Assembly: GCF_010015585.1 (NCBI RefSeq)
Contig: NW_022985067.1
Location: 62,001 to 126,000, forward strand
Direction of reading: 5' to 3'
Source: Eremomyces bilateralis CBS 781.70
Lineage: Eukaryota; Ascomycota; Dothideomycetes; Eremomycetales; Eremomycetaceae
Length of the DNA: 64,000 nucleotides
Shown: positions 43,304 through 54,909 of the stretch, piece after piece
How positions within the stretch are numbered: position 1 is the stretch's first letter
Layout of the letters: every line of letters starts with the position of its first letter
The notes under the pieces: generated by a model
Databases searched by the model: none
Told to the model about the DNA's origin: nothing
What the model saw: only the letters and a program-made list of their open reading frames with translations
Translations under genes and position numbers: made by a program

Positions 43304-44684
43304 TCATACCCATATATCGGAGTTCTCCTCCTCGAATTCCAAGGTCAAGCCCAGCTCTTGTGAGACAGTATTCAACCTATCCATGATATCCCACGGGAAA
43401 TTGCAGTCGCTTTTACATGAATCACGGGTAAACACAATCTTGATGCGCCGCAACCTAGACCTCCGCTGGCAAGCTAAGCCCATGAATTGCGGAAGCACTC
43501 GTCCAGATACGTCCTGTGAGACTCCCCAGGGCAAGAACCAACTTCATCAAATCGGGTCATAACTATAGTAAGCTCTCGTAATTGCGGAGCTAGCAACTGG
43601 TCGACCACGATGGGAGGATCGAGCGTTTCGGGCGAAAGTCCGTCTCGGTAGCTGAATGAAGACCACGGAATCACGAGGGTATCCAAGACAGGGGAGCCGG
43701 AGACAATAACAGGTCTACCATGCCTTTGCTCGCAATCCGCGATTTTTATCGACCTCAGAGTAGCGCAATGAGGCTCCAGGAGCCACTCGAAAAAGGGCGT
43801 GCCAGGTGGTTCGGTAAGATGTACATTCCGACGTTCTACAAATGTAAAGTGCTCGAGTTTCCTGCACCACTGCACGATCGCCAAAACAGCCTCAGGGTTT
43901 ACTGAAAATTGGCAAATATCCAATGTCGTGAAGGGTGCAGCTCCCTTTTGTTTCTAAAAGGCTATTAGTAGGAGGTCCATGATACCAGTAGCCGAGATGA
44001 GCAAGGGGACTGTGAAAGAAGGCGATCAACGCTATGCGAACTTGCCTTAAGTTCCCTAATGTCATACCAGATTAGAGGAGCCGGACCATAGAGTTGCAAC
44101 CTTCCATGGCAGAGCGCCGATCTGGAGCGCATCAGACGTCTCGCGATTGCGAATTCTTGTTTTTCCCGCAGAATCTTCGTATTGGCGATTAGGAGATGAT
44201 TGACACAAGGCATATCCCAGATGGCGTCTGGCAGTTTCTCCCACCCACTTAACGTTCCAGGAGGGTTGTTGGCGAGTTTTAAGCATTGGAGATCCTTTGA
44301 CATTGATACAATATCATTGACGACATGATAAACAGACGCTGGTATCTCCTTACCCCCCATAGCGAGGTCAATGGACAAGCTGTGGCAGAGCGGCCGAAGT
44401 GCTGGATTTTTTTGAAGGGATCGCTGCAAGCCTTAGGATTGCTTCTCATAGCCATTGCGAGATCCCCCTCGACCTCTACAAATGGCGATTCTGATATGCG
44501 GGTAGAGCAAAGGTTGCGAAATCCGGTAGAAGCGGCGACATACTCGGAGAATTCTGTATATCCCTTCCTGGACATCAAGTCCATGTGGGTAACATCGTAG
44601 CTCTTTACGATAATCAACACCAAAACTCTTCCTTTCGAGGACGCGCTTCAGAATATCCTCAAGGAGCTCGTCTGGCAAGCACAA
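43304..44684 (-). pseudogene. Damaged F-box protein gene
   Basis: The N-terminal LPDELLEDILKRVL followed by RILRVCRRFYRISQPLLYPHIRI is an F-box of the fungal F-box/LRR-like family (substrate adaptors of SCF ubiquitin ligases). Evidence of decay: no ATG lies between the upstream in-frame TAA and the F-box (the frame starts at a TTG); a TAA at 44433-44435 interrupts the frame unless a weak 48-nt intron (44432-44479, donor GTAGAG) is removed in phase; near 43500 the frame changes and is rejoined only with a weak GTTGGT donor. In contrast the intron at 43954-44045 looks fully functional: GC donor in AAG-GCAAGT, a TACTAATAG branch and a TTTTAG acceptor, in phase. So either a recently decaying gene or one with poor splice sites. 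The protein would be about 400 residues. Confidence 0.65.
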
Positions 44685-45225
44685 GAGGGGGGTTGTTCGT
44701 TTGGGTTAGATGTATCCAGATTTTTGGTCAAGACATTCTGCAGATTCCATGTCACTCAGACTGATGGCCCTTTCGATACAAGTTAGAGGATGTAGGCCCG
44801 GGGGGTTTATTGGGGTCAGATACAATTTCCAGCTCCGACGTGAAGAAGAAAGGGACCGGACCTACGGTAAGGCAGACAACCAGAATGTATAAAGGGTGAG
44901 CGATCGTCAAATGCATTGACTAACGTGCGGACAGAATTCTGGCACTGGGAATCTAATCCGAATTCATCGGTTGACTCTATTTCTCCATCCACATGGGCAC
45001 TAATTACTTCTTCCTCCTTTTTCAAACTATCACAAAGTCATTCAAGGCGCCAACGTTAAAATGGAAGAAGTGACGACTCCGGCGCACCAGACACGCCAGT
45101 TGCACACAGCACTATCGCCTCAGGGGTCAGGACGACTCCACCCCACACATACATAGTACATTGTAATGAATCTCCAGCGACACTGGGCGATCTATTTGCA
45201 AACACGTCTAGTTTTCTTTTATTGG
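44685..45225. other. Upstream of the F-box relic; nothing recognised
   Basis: No open frame with a motif and no start codon in frame with the F-box downstream. Confidence 0.4.
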
Positions 45226-45313
45226 GTCCGTTGGTCTAATGGATGTAGTACTTACCTCTCATATAACGATTAGATTATGCTCTGACGATCTGGATTCAAT
45301 TCCCTGTCGTGGA
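45226..45313 (+). tRNA. tRNA-like sequence, probably a decayed tRNA with intron
   Basis: TGGTCTAATGG fits a box A and GATTCAATTCC fits a box B (10 of 11 to GGTTCAATTCC), about 55 bp apart, and a T-rich run follows at 45315-45332. The anticodon arm may read CTC (Glu), with a possible intron after it. The acceptor stem (TCCGTTG against TCGTGGA) and the T stem pair poorly, so I think it is a pseudogene. Confidence 0.4.
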
Positions 45314-45536
45314 GTTTATCTTTTGCTTTTTTGGCCCAGTGTTCTGCAATGTAGTGTTTTGTGACCTCGACTACTATCTCAGACCACGAATATTATTATT
45401 GCTCGCGTTGAACTTGCGGGATAAACGCAATGAAACTTTCTTTTATCCTACAGGTGCTTAAGAGCCAATGCCGTATGAGTAATAGCGAGGGGGCCAGAGA
45501 ACTATAAAAACCACTATCCTTTTGCACCAGGACCTC

Positions 45537-46878
45537 TCACAACCGGCTTCTGCGCTCTTCTAGCCGCTCACTGAGCAACCTAACTACCTTCTTCGCAGAT
45601 CCAATCGAAAGCTGGTACCCAGCCGCCCCATGGCCATACGCATGACACACAAGGCGGCCATCGATCTCCTCCAACTCCACCCTTGGCCCTCCTTTTCGTC
45701 CTGGCCGGAGACCAACTTGCACGCTCAGCACGTCAAATTCGCCATCCTTGTTCAGCAGCTCCGGCGCCCACCGCTTCGCTCGACGAAGGATTTCTTTAGT
45801 CGTCGCTGGGTCGGGCTCGCCATTCCAGTCTCCCTCCTGCTTTGTGCCCCCTAAAACCGTGGTATTGGATCGCGGGCGCGGGATGATGTACATGACTGAC
45901 GTCTTTGAAGTTGGAGAATCAATCTCGAATGATTCGAGGGTCGTTAGTTGAGTCGCTTCCCCGGCTACTAAGACCGTCTGTCCCCGGATGGGAAACATGT
46001 TGGGGTCCGGGACAAGCTTGTGTGCAGAGAGACCTGTTGCGTTAACGAAAGCTGAGATCTTGGGAGGCGCTCCGTGACCAAGCTCTTTAACCCGTGACGC
46101 TACCACGTTCCCGGCACACTGAAGTGTTTCCGACAGCGAGCCATGATGAGGAAGAGTCGCGCGAATATCAATGACACCTAGCGCCTGTGCAGTTTCGTAC
46201 AGGTGCTGGATATACATTGGAGCGTTAGTCAGAATGCTGATAAACGTGTGACCATGCTTAAAGCCTTTTTCCAGCGACGCTTCTGGAATAGACTGATAGG
46301 AGAGCACGGCATCTGAAAACCAAGGCTCCTCTGGTAATGCACTATATGATTCAGCGATGAACCATAGGTTTGGTTAGGAAATATTACCCGTAAAAGAGTG
46401 ATTTACAACGCTATGCATACGTCAGCACCCAAAAATGTGAGCTTGAAATCGATTCCACCTACCGCAAGGCCCGAGGGCGTCTTAGACGAAGGGCCGGTAG
46501 CCTCTTCCTCTTCAATGACCTTAAGCCAGTGTCTGTAGCTTTCTGAATCCCATTGCTGCAGCTCAACCTCATTTTCAGTGGCAAAGGAGCGCCATTGAGC
46601 TCCCGCCCTACGAATCAATCAGAACAACCATTCTGGAAGCTGTGCCGGAGCCGGCGAGATGTATTTCATCACAACATACCATGGCGAGGTGTATTCTATC
46701 GACTTATCCCCTGGAAAATGCTTGGCTACGATAGCAACATCATATCCAAATTGTAGAAGAGAAATGGAAGTTTGAAGACCGGTCACACCGGCACTGAACG
46801 GAAGTCAGCTACATAGAGAGCGTGTACGGAATAAACGTCATACCCTACAACCACAACTAGATTCTTATCGGGATTCAT
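45537..46878 (-). CDS. D-amino-acid oxidase, peroxisomal (SRL end)
   Basis: FAD enzyme that deaminates D-amino acids to 2-oxo acids with release of hydrogen peroxide. Minus-strand exons 46844-46878, 46680-46793, 46463-46607, 46388-46410 and 45537-46341, in phase, 373 residues. Motifs: VVVVGAGVTGLQTSISLL (dinucleotide fold at the N terminus), YTSPWAGAQWRSF (family signature), NATGLSAHKL, GLRPGRKGGPRVE (substrate-binding Arg region) and HAYGHGAAGYQLSIGSA (C-terminal family signature). It ends in SRL, a type-1 peroxisomal signal, as expected for this oxidase. A D-aspartate preference cannot be excluded. Exon 4 is a 23-nt microexon. An AIF-like flavoprotein gene lies 470 bp upstream on the same strand. 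Confidence 0.94.
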
Positions 46879-47347
46879 ATTTTCAACCGCTGAAAAGCTG
46901 ATAGTATTATTCGGTGAGGCGAGAAGTGGACTATATAGAACGCAATAAATAGAAGATGTTGTACAATTTCGCTCAGCTGTAGGATTTCTCTAATATATGT
47001 CGTGATTTGTCTAGTGGGCGGAATGTGGATAGCTCCACCACCCTAGTATGGATAAGGTATTTCGTTCTTTGATACCGAAGAGATCATGCTCTGGTGTTAA
47101 AGGAGCATCACTTAGGCACCGAAAGCATGTACACACATCCCATCCTGCTGAGGCTATATTACGCTGAGAGTTATCTATTTCTAGAAAGATCTCAGAGAGC
47201 AATTAATTCATTTGGAAACGGTGGAATCCTATGTATTCATTGTCGTCTATCCAGTATACCTAAGGTAAGGCCAGAGTTACCTGCCACTGAATCTAATCCA
47301 AACAGCACATATAATGCACTCTGAGTCGATGGTGCTCCATTATCCCT
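46879..47347 (-). promoter_or_regulatory. Spacer between two flavoprotein genes
   Basis: Holds the 3' end of the AIF-like gene and the promoter of the D-amino-acid oxidase. AT-rich, no gene. Confidence 0.45.
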
Positions 47348-48785
47348 TCACGCTACGGACTTCTCTACTTCCGGGCCTTTGTAAGGGTCAGTTGCTAGAC
47401 CCATGATATTGTAACATACTGCAGCAGTCATTAGCATGGAACATTCGGTTTCACATCCACGGATAAGAATACTCACTATTAAACCCGAGATCGTCCTGGA
47501 AGAAGTTCTGCATGACTTCATCTCCATACTTGAGACCCGTGTCCGGGTGGTATGCCACTGCTGTGGCACCCACCGCCAACGCGATCATCGGCGGGATCGG
47601 CGGCAGTTCATCGAACTTTGGCTCTGTACCGTTGTGCTTCTGTACCATTTGCTGGTAGATATTCGACGCGGAGATTGCGCCGGCAAACATCGCTGCACCG
47701 CAGCGTTTGATGCCGGACCAGGCGATCATATCGCCAGCCGCGAAATGCGAAGTGTTGTTTGGGATATCGCCGGTGAACTCAAGTCTGTACTAGGTTAGCA
47801 TGGGCGTGGATGAATTGGTTGAAAGAACTCTCTATACCGGCTGTTGACCTTGACCAAACCCTCATCGTTCAGCGCCCCGGCTGGGATATATGAGCTGGTT
47901 GGCATCGGTCTGGAAATGGCACTGATGACATGGCTGGCGCGCATGTGTGTTCCATCGGTGAATGTGACGTCGTATAATGTTGTACCGTCGTTTGTGGACA
48001 CCGGTTCTGAGCCCTTCACCCGGTGACCAAGTATTACCTCCACCCCTCCCTCAACCAGAAGTTCTTTGGTTTTCTCTGCCATCTCATCTGGCAGCTCTTC
48101 AGACGAGAGCAGTCTGTCTCTGGAATGCACGAGTGTGACTCTAACCTGCGGGTGCACCAGCTGGAGCTCCGCGGCCATTTCAATTCCCACTGCACCACCG
48201 CCGATTACTACGACCCGTTCTTTAGCTTCCTTGATTGACTGAATATGCCCGTCTGCCTCCACCAGCCACTTCTTCTTTTTCAAGGCCTGTGGAACCGTGG
48301 GCCACACACGTCTGAGGCCGGATGCAGCGACAAGATAGTCGTAGTCATGCTGTGTGTGTTCGTTGGAATCGGTTCTTGATATGGTCGCAGTACGGGTATT
48401 AGGGTCGATGGAGGTCACTGTTCCTTGGAGAAATGAGACGTCGGTGTGTTTCAAAGCCGGGATTTCAGAGAAAGGAACCCATGCTTTTCTTGCGTACTCT
48501 TCAGTAGCTAAAGCGAGGGGCGAACCGATGAGATGGACTATTCAGAGATGTTAGCGTCTTGTGTTCTCTAAATATCGAAGGGGAAGACTAACAGAATCCG
48601 TCTCGTTCATCGACGATTGTGATTTGGACTGGAAGCGCTGGCCTGTCCGACGCCGGCCGGTCAGTTGGAGCAGATCGAGCCTTTCTGCCTTGACTCATAT
48701 CGAGAAGATTGAGGGCGGCAGCCAGGCCACCATATGATCCTCCAGCCACGAGGATTCTCGTTCGAGCTAAGTTTGCTACGGCCAT
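47348..48785 (-). CDS. AIF/AMID-type FAD-dependent oxidoreductase
   Basis: Minus-strand exons 48593-48785, 47838-48537, 47477-47784 and 47348-47418, in phase, 423 residues. Two dinucleotide folds: ILVAGGSYGGLAAAL at the N terminus (FAD) and VVVIGGGAVGIEMAAEL in the middle (NAD(P)H). GDMIAWSGIKRCGAAMFAG is the FAD-contacting motif near the C terminus, and the end NIMGLATDP is typical of fungal AIF-like proteins. Relatives include human AIFM2/FSP1 (AMID), an NAD(P)H:quinone reductase. No mitochondrial presequence or N-myristoylation glycine is seen, so it may be cytosolic. For exon 3 the acceptor TACAG restores the frame; the nearer CTAG does not. It is in tandem with the D-amino-acid oxidase. 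Confidence 0.9.
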
Positions 48786-49812
48786 TCTTGCGGCGTTTTA
48801 AGAGATCTGTATACTGAGAAAGACGAGGTGGTTACGGAGGAGATCAGACTTAATTGGTACGTGGTAAATGGGCAGTAGAGTGTGAAAAGACTTCAAACCA
48901 GGGTATGGGTATCAGGCTACTGGAGAGCAAGAAGAATGAAGGAGGAGAGTCTGCTTAGGACACGAAATATGAGGACATCGGGCTCATGATCACCCCGCAG
49001 CTTTCAGGCTAGCGGGGGTCATGAAGAAAGCGACGATTTCATGTTAGTCCCGCCGAAATCGCCCGTGCCGAGCATCTTAGGCCGTTGGGCGCTGGTTTAT
49101 CATGAACAACCCACGTGCGTCTCACGGCAACCCGTACCCGACTATCCGTTGAGGGGATGGGATGTCCATGTTGAAACCCAGCACAAGCATGGCTTATGCA
49201 CTTACAAAAATCCGCCTAGTATCTCGCCATGTGCCCTCGAAAAGTCGAAAGACTCCGGTATCGCGGACAATGGAAGATTCGATGGAAGGATGTGGTTGAA
49301 ACCTCGGGGGTAATTTGCGTGTGGTGGTTCCAGGGCCCCAGTTTTCATGCATGTAAACGCGGATCTGATAACTTTAACGGATCTGATAATTCCAATTGCA
49401 AGGAAGAATTTGAATCAGATAAGCCCGCTACGCCAGATACGTCGGAGGCTTCGCTCTACCGGCTTAGTGCTATCCACTCCGGCTTGAAGACCGAGAGCCC
49501 GCGAGGGACGAGGGTTTGTGTGGAAATTCATCATGGTTTGTGTTCAGATGAACAGTACCTACACATTCTCGGCAGCATAAAGAGGAGAACTCTAATTCAC
49601 GAGGAAAAGACACCAGATTGTTCCTGGCAATCGATAATGCCATGAAATCATGAAAAGGGCTGGTATGAGTCCTCCCTAGAATATATGGAATGAGGATTTG
49701 CCCAACAGCTCAGTCCTCCCCAAATCAGACTTCAAAAACCAACCTAGCGAGCCTTCGGATGGGCTACTACGTATGGATTACGTTGCTTATTCAAATAGCG
49801 ATACAATAATCC
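48786..49812. other. Intergenic, nothing recognised
   Basis: Upstream of the AIF-like gene (its promoter) and beyond the end of the HET relic. One frame at 49229-49645 shows no motif. Confidence 0.45.
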
Positions 49813-51436
49813 TCATTCCCGGCGCGTATCTAGAATCGTTGGTTCCAAAGTCCATGCGCCGTAACCAAAAGAGAAACTAATGATAGAGATAGAAGTACCG
49901 TTAGACACCCTGTCTCGGACACTTGCGCTGATATCGGCAGTTCTCGAAAAATCCCCTTCTTTTATGATACCTAGTACCTTCATGGATCTGGACATTTCCG
50001 TCCCACTTGGCAAATACGAATTGAATAATACTTCGGCTTCCCCTTTATATTTCACTTCGGTAACATGTACCCAAGGTACACGGTTCGATAATGAGCCAAA
50101 TATCACGATGTGATATCTATCCTCTGCCTGGATGCAGATGGCACCAAGTTTGCCGGGCGCTGGAGATGGAGGAATAAAGACACTCGTTTGTGGCTCCCAA
50201 TACTCTCTTGGGTAGACTCAGTACGGCCGCCCGGAGTCGTTGATCCTGAATACCCTTATCCAGTTGCTGTAGATCGATGATACCGACCCGGAAAGGGGCT
50301 TTCCAAGCACATAGATCTCTTTATACTCGCCGCCAAACTTCGACCTCCTTGGTAGTACGTCAAGCTGGTGGGTATGCATCCTACCGAACTGGAGGTCCGA
50401 CATCGAATGCCACTGATGAACTACTTTCAAGCGTTCTGAGATAGATTATCGCCGTGTTTTCCTTGTCACCGCCTACACAGCAATCCAGTGAGGCGCGATA
50501 GAAAGTTTCGTTACCCCCTAACCGCTCGTCCGGCAAGAGGTATAGTCGTACCCGGATGCCTTTGTTCGTCATTGAAAACGCGCCAGCCTTTCCCCAGGGT
50601 CCCTTTGAGTGGATATTTTTCTAATGTTCGAAACACCTCGGTGATCGAGCTAGAAGGCCACTCGTCTGATTAGGCGTCGAGTTTTTCCAAGCAAATAAGG
50701 ATTGGTCGTCGGACTGCTTCACGATTTCCTGCTGTAGTCAAATAAAAGCCTTGGGGCCTTCGCCATAAAGTAAGGGCATGTTGACGCCGAACAGACCCAT
50801 GAGGGAGTATGATTGATCCTCGACGCGGGTGGTTGTCCGTCTTGATGCCCACGACATTCATTGTGCAACGGAGAATATCTCTAGATCATGACCAGATAGA
50901 GCGGGTTGCGGGATTCCAGTGGTTTCATGGATCAGCAGCCATAACGTATCTCTCCGCCTGAGCCCTCTCCAGTCTTAGGAATAATAGAACCTGACGGATT
51001 TGGGTGCAAGGAGCTCTTGGAGTGTCCAGCCCCGCGTGAACCATCGACTAGATTTGAACACGATGCTAGAATCGTGGGAACGCAAGGAGCCCGAGTTTGG
51101 GATGTCCACGTCGGAGAGGTAAGCGCTGCAGGCAGCGGCTTCCTTATACCAGAGATACATGGAGTTGATTGCCTCTGAAAGCTCCGCGCTAGACGTTTTG
51201 TCAATACAGCAGGTATCCACCCAGAAATAATCACCCTGCTTTGAAGAAACAAGTTCCTTAAACTTCAAGATTTTCTGCAACCCCAGCTTTTGCTCTCCCG
51301 CTCCATTCAGGACGTCTTGATACGGGATTTCCTGATTGTTTGGATACCAAGTATGGGATATGATGTAATATGATGGGATGTCCGAGTAAAACTCCTCGAA
51401 CTGGAGTCCGGGTTTCTTCGAGTGGAGGAGACCCAT
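49813..51436 (-). pseudogene. HET-domain (heterokaryon incompatibility) gene relic
   Basis: The N-terminal part is a clear HET domain: MGLLHSKKP start, YYIISHTW, DYFWVDTCCIDKTSSAELSEAINS, the YLWYKEAAACSAYL helix, SRWFTRGWTLQELLAPK, and further on SYSLMGLFGVNMPLLYGEG. Proteins of this class trigger death of fused incompatible cells; this one has no NACHT/WD part in view. A C-terminal region of unknown fold continues to about 49813. The reading frame is broken in several places (roughly half a dozen), so it is a fossil of moderate age. Such genes are among the most often lost and gained in filamentous ascomycetes. Confidence 0.8.
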
Positions 51437-52787
51437 TGGATGGAGCTGGTGTAGGTGTTGGCGAGATGAGAACGGCGATAGGTGATATACACGAGCGCTC
51501 ACCAAGCTACCTGTCACGTCCCTAGGTGATCAAGGTCTTACATGGGCAGCGAGTATCGGTTTGCTTTCACGGAGTAGGTCGCGGGTAGGATAGTCCGAGG
51601 ATGCGTTGTCAGTTGTGTCTTTGCTCTTTACTAAAGACCCTGATGACGATGGTCAGATCTCTTCCATAACAAGGCTGAGGAAAGCGTCGGTCAGTGGGAA
51701 AAGCGAACACCGCCCGGCTCCATTACTTCCTCTGCTGTTGAGACGTGGTTGAGAACTTGAGATCAGTTGGCCGAGAGGGGCAGAGAGCGTGAGTACTGAG
51801 TCGGCATGGCTTGACGAATGCGGTTTAGCGTCACTTCTCCCCGATTGATCATTGATGGCTCGTCTCCTCCATGTCAGGCCTCGACGTTCCTTTATTGAAC
51901 AACATCAATTCATGGCCAAAACAGCACGGTGTGAAGAACCTTATTTGGAACCAGTGAATCGGAACGTCAATTCGTCTAAGTTAGCTACATACTCATCAAC
52001 TATCTCATAACTCGACCTCGGCGCTGTGCTAGATGCCGCTCAGCCGTCCCGTATGCCGTTAATGAATTGACTGGATACCTACCGACGACCTAGACCTTTT
52101 CCACTCCGGATTCAAAACGACCCAAATGAAATATCGCAGATCATCCGGGGTTGGCAAGGGAATATTTGATATCTCATTAACATTTCGACCAAGCCTTTCT
52201 AATTCTCACCAAGCGTATTCTATTCTATCTTGACAATATCTGCCAAGTGATATATCTGAGGGACGACGCAAGGGTTCCTCTTCTAGGTTGATTACGTCGA
52301 ACGCGACGCCAGATTTCGATATTGGACTGGCTTCTTTTATACCACATTCACTGCCAATGTGGGGAAATGCGATTTTTCGTTCCTCGAGTCTGTATTCAAG
52401 GCGCTCTGATTTGTCTTCAGTGTCGACCATCCGGAATAACGATATTTTCATATGTTATTTGGCCAGTCGAGTACTTTGCAAACCCCTGGCTACTATATGA
52501 GTCGAATATCCTTTCTGTTCTGGAAGACTCTAGTTATGCTATAGGTTCATAAGTATTGTGTAACTCATCCAAGTCTGTTGACTCCTCGGGCTTCTCGATA
52601 TAACTTATGCACAAAAATGAAGGGGCGATAGCTCGTCTATAATCAAAAGCGGGATTCATACATGATTCTCCTTTCTATAGATTATTATAAGTATCCGTGG
52701 AGTATGGAGTGGAAAATGTCAGGCCGCACCCTTCACAGGATTCATTTGATTGTTTTCAGTCTGTCTACAAGTTCGTTGTGAGTCACG
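51437..52787. other. Divergent intergenic region, about 1.35 kb
   Basis: Between the HET relic (-) and the secreted-protein gene (+). Short frames only; an 81-codon frame at 52206-52451 (-) shows no family. Confidence 0.45.
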
Positions 52788-54313
52788 ATGAAGCAATTTT
52801 ATTTCCTGTCCTTTTCCGCCCTTGCGGGCGCGGTGGCTATCCGAAAGGACCATGGTCAGTCAGACTATTTCGGCCATCACGAATTACTTGCATTGACACC
52901 GAATTAGCCAAACGACAAGACTCGGGCTTGATCGGAGCCTTCGTGGGGTCGTTGGCCCCGAAGGAAGCCATCACCGCGAACTTAACCAAGACTCTGACGC
53001 CGGAGATCGACCCGAAGGCTACGCGCGAGCTCAAAGTCTGGGGACCATTCAGAATGGGGCCTGCAAATGTCTGTCAATCCTATCACCGATGCCGCTCTTG
53101 GCACTTCTTCCCTTCGCACAAGCAAGCTAATATGTCCAGGGAACTCATGCCCCAGTCGGTGGCCTTAAAGCAGACCCAACCACCGACGCCTTCTACTTTT
53201 CCCTTGCCGACGTCTGCAAGGAATGCATGGTCCTGGGAGGTCAGGCCCAAGTCTCGTTTGCCAATGGATCCCGCCAGGACACCACTGCCGGCGTGTACAC
53301 CCACCATCTGATCACGACAGATGTCGGGAGGAAGAGCCCTCAGTTGCCAGTGACTCCAGTCTGCCCCAATGGCACAGCCGCTGCACCCCCGGGCGGAGCG
53401 TCTGGTATGGGCGGTATGGGCGGTATGGGCGGTATGGGTGGCATGGAAGGTGCTGGTCACTCTCACGGACGGCGTCACTCTCTCGGACGTCGTCAAGATA
53501 GCACGGTTATCCCCGGATTACCTGAGGGGGCAGCTTCTATGGCCGCGTCGATGTTCGTCTCATCGGGTGAAGACGCCTCCCCATCATTCTACGCGTCCAA
53601 CGACCCAACTGTTAAGACTGGGTTCTACATCGCAAAAGACGACAAGATCAGCGGCATGCTTGAACTTGTCAACTATGACAACTGGGAGAAAGACATCTAT
53701 ATGGCCTTGGACTACGAATACCTCCCTGGCCCACGTGAACCAGGATGGTTGGATGTTGGCAAGGGAACGGTCAATATTGACGGATGTGGTGGTTCAATTG
53801 ATTTCCATCCGCCAGCAGACCGTGCCGTGACGTATAACGGAACCGACTGGAAGATCGGAGGAGACGGGTACGTGTTGAACTTCACCCCCCATCTCCACGA
53901 TGGCGCGATCGATGTCAATATATTTTTGAATGGAGAGTCCATCTGCAACTCCAAGGCAATCTACGGCAATGGTGAAGGGAAAATGGAAGTCGATGGTGAG
54001 GATTGGGAGACGATTACGGCGTATGAGCCATGCGAGAAGGCGATCAAGGTCAAGAAAGGCGACATCATGAGGTTGGACTCCACGTACGACTTGACCAAGC
54101 ACCGACTGTAAGTGATCCCCGCCCTTGCACTGTTTAAGCATGAATCCATGCTGGTTCCTTGCGTCTTTGGACCTGGCTAACAACATGCTTTATAGCCGAC
54201 CGGACTCTCAGAATCACGAGATGGGCGCAGAGGCAATGGCGCTTGCTGCGTTTATCTTCGCTCTGCCTGAAGAAGTCGCAGCAACGCCCGCGGATCCGGG
54301 GCATGCTCATTAG
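52788..54313 (+). CDS. Secreted protein, SURNod19-like
   Basis: Exons 52788-52854, 52908-53068, 53140-54107 and 54196-54313, in phase, 437 residues. Signal peptide (MKQFYFLSFSALAGAVA), then a KR site typical of Kex2 processing after about 25 residues. The body has GTHAPVGGLKADPTTD, GVYTHHLIT, KTGFYIAKDDKISGMLELVN and YEYLPGPREPGW, which resemble the plant SURNod19 (stress up-regulated nodulin) family; I hold this assignment loosely. His pairs and C-x2-C in the first half could bind a metal. A GMGGMGG repeat followed by HSHGRRHSLGRR with two dibasic sites sits in a loop, so further cleavage is possible. The likely destination is outside the cell or the wall. Confidence 0.72.
53404..53444 (+). 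repeat. Tandem 9-bp repeat GGTATGGGC, about 4.5 copies
   Basis: Encodes a Gly-Met-Gly run in the secreted protein. The nearly perfect repeat could expand or contract. Confidence 0.88.
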
Positions 54314-54909
54314 CAGCTCGAGGGGGTGGTGGATGGTGGATAGATATCTCTACAAGTAGGGCAATGAAAATCGTGCAATATGATTATATGAATTAGTTGC
54401 CATCAAATGAAATTGTATCATGGGTGTATCAGTTAAGTGGGAGAGCCTTGCCATGCCGTGGCGGAAGCAAATCATTGAAAGTTGAAACCGAGTGCCAATC
54501 CTTGTGAGTTGTGAGCTGGTCCTGAAGGTGATGGCCAGGAGCGGCGGAAAGTGCGATTTGTTTGATCATCGTATCATGGCATGCTCTTGAAATTCTTCGT
54601 AATTACACGGCACAATCATTCGAAGAACCAACGCCGATCACCAGACGAAACACCAAGATGCCACTCTCCGTGTTGATAGACAAATTATCGTTGACCGATA
54701 GGTATGGCGGCTGAAGTTCATCCTGAGATGTTGGAGACATCGCGCACGGACCACACTGTTTTGTTTACACTTTCAAGATCGCCCGCATCCATTTTAACGT
54801 GGAGCTACATCATTCAGCATTATTATTTCCACCATGATTTCAAAGCCTACCAGGCTCATATTTATTACATTGGATAGCCGGACATCTATTTGAAGGATAT
54901 TGCTAAACA
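54314..54909. other. Intergenic before NUF2
   Basis: 3' end of the secreted-protein gene and promoter of NUF2. No gene. Confidence 0.5.
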
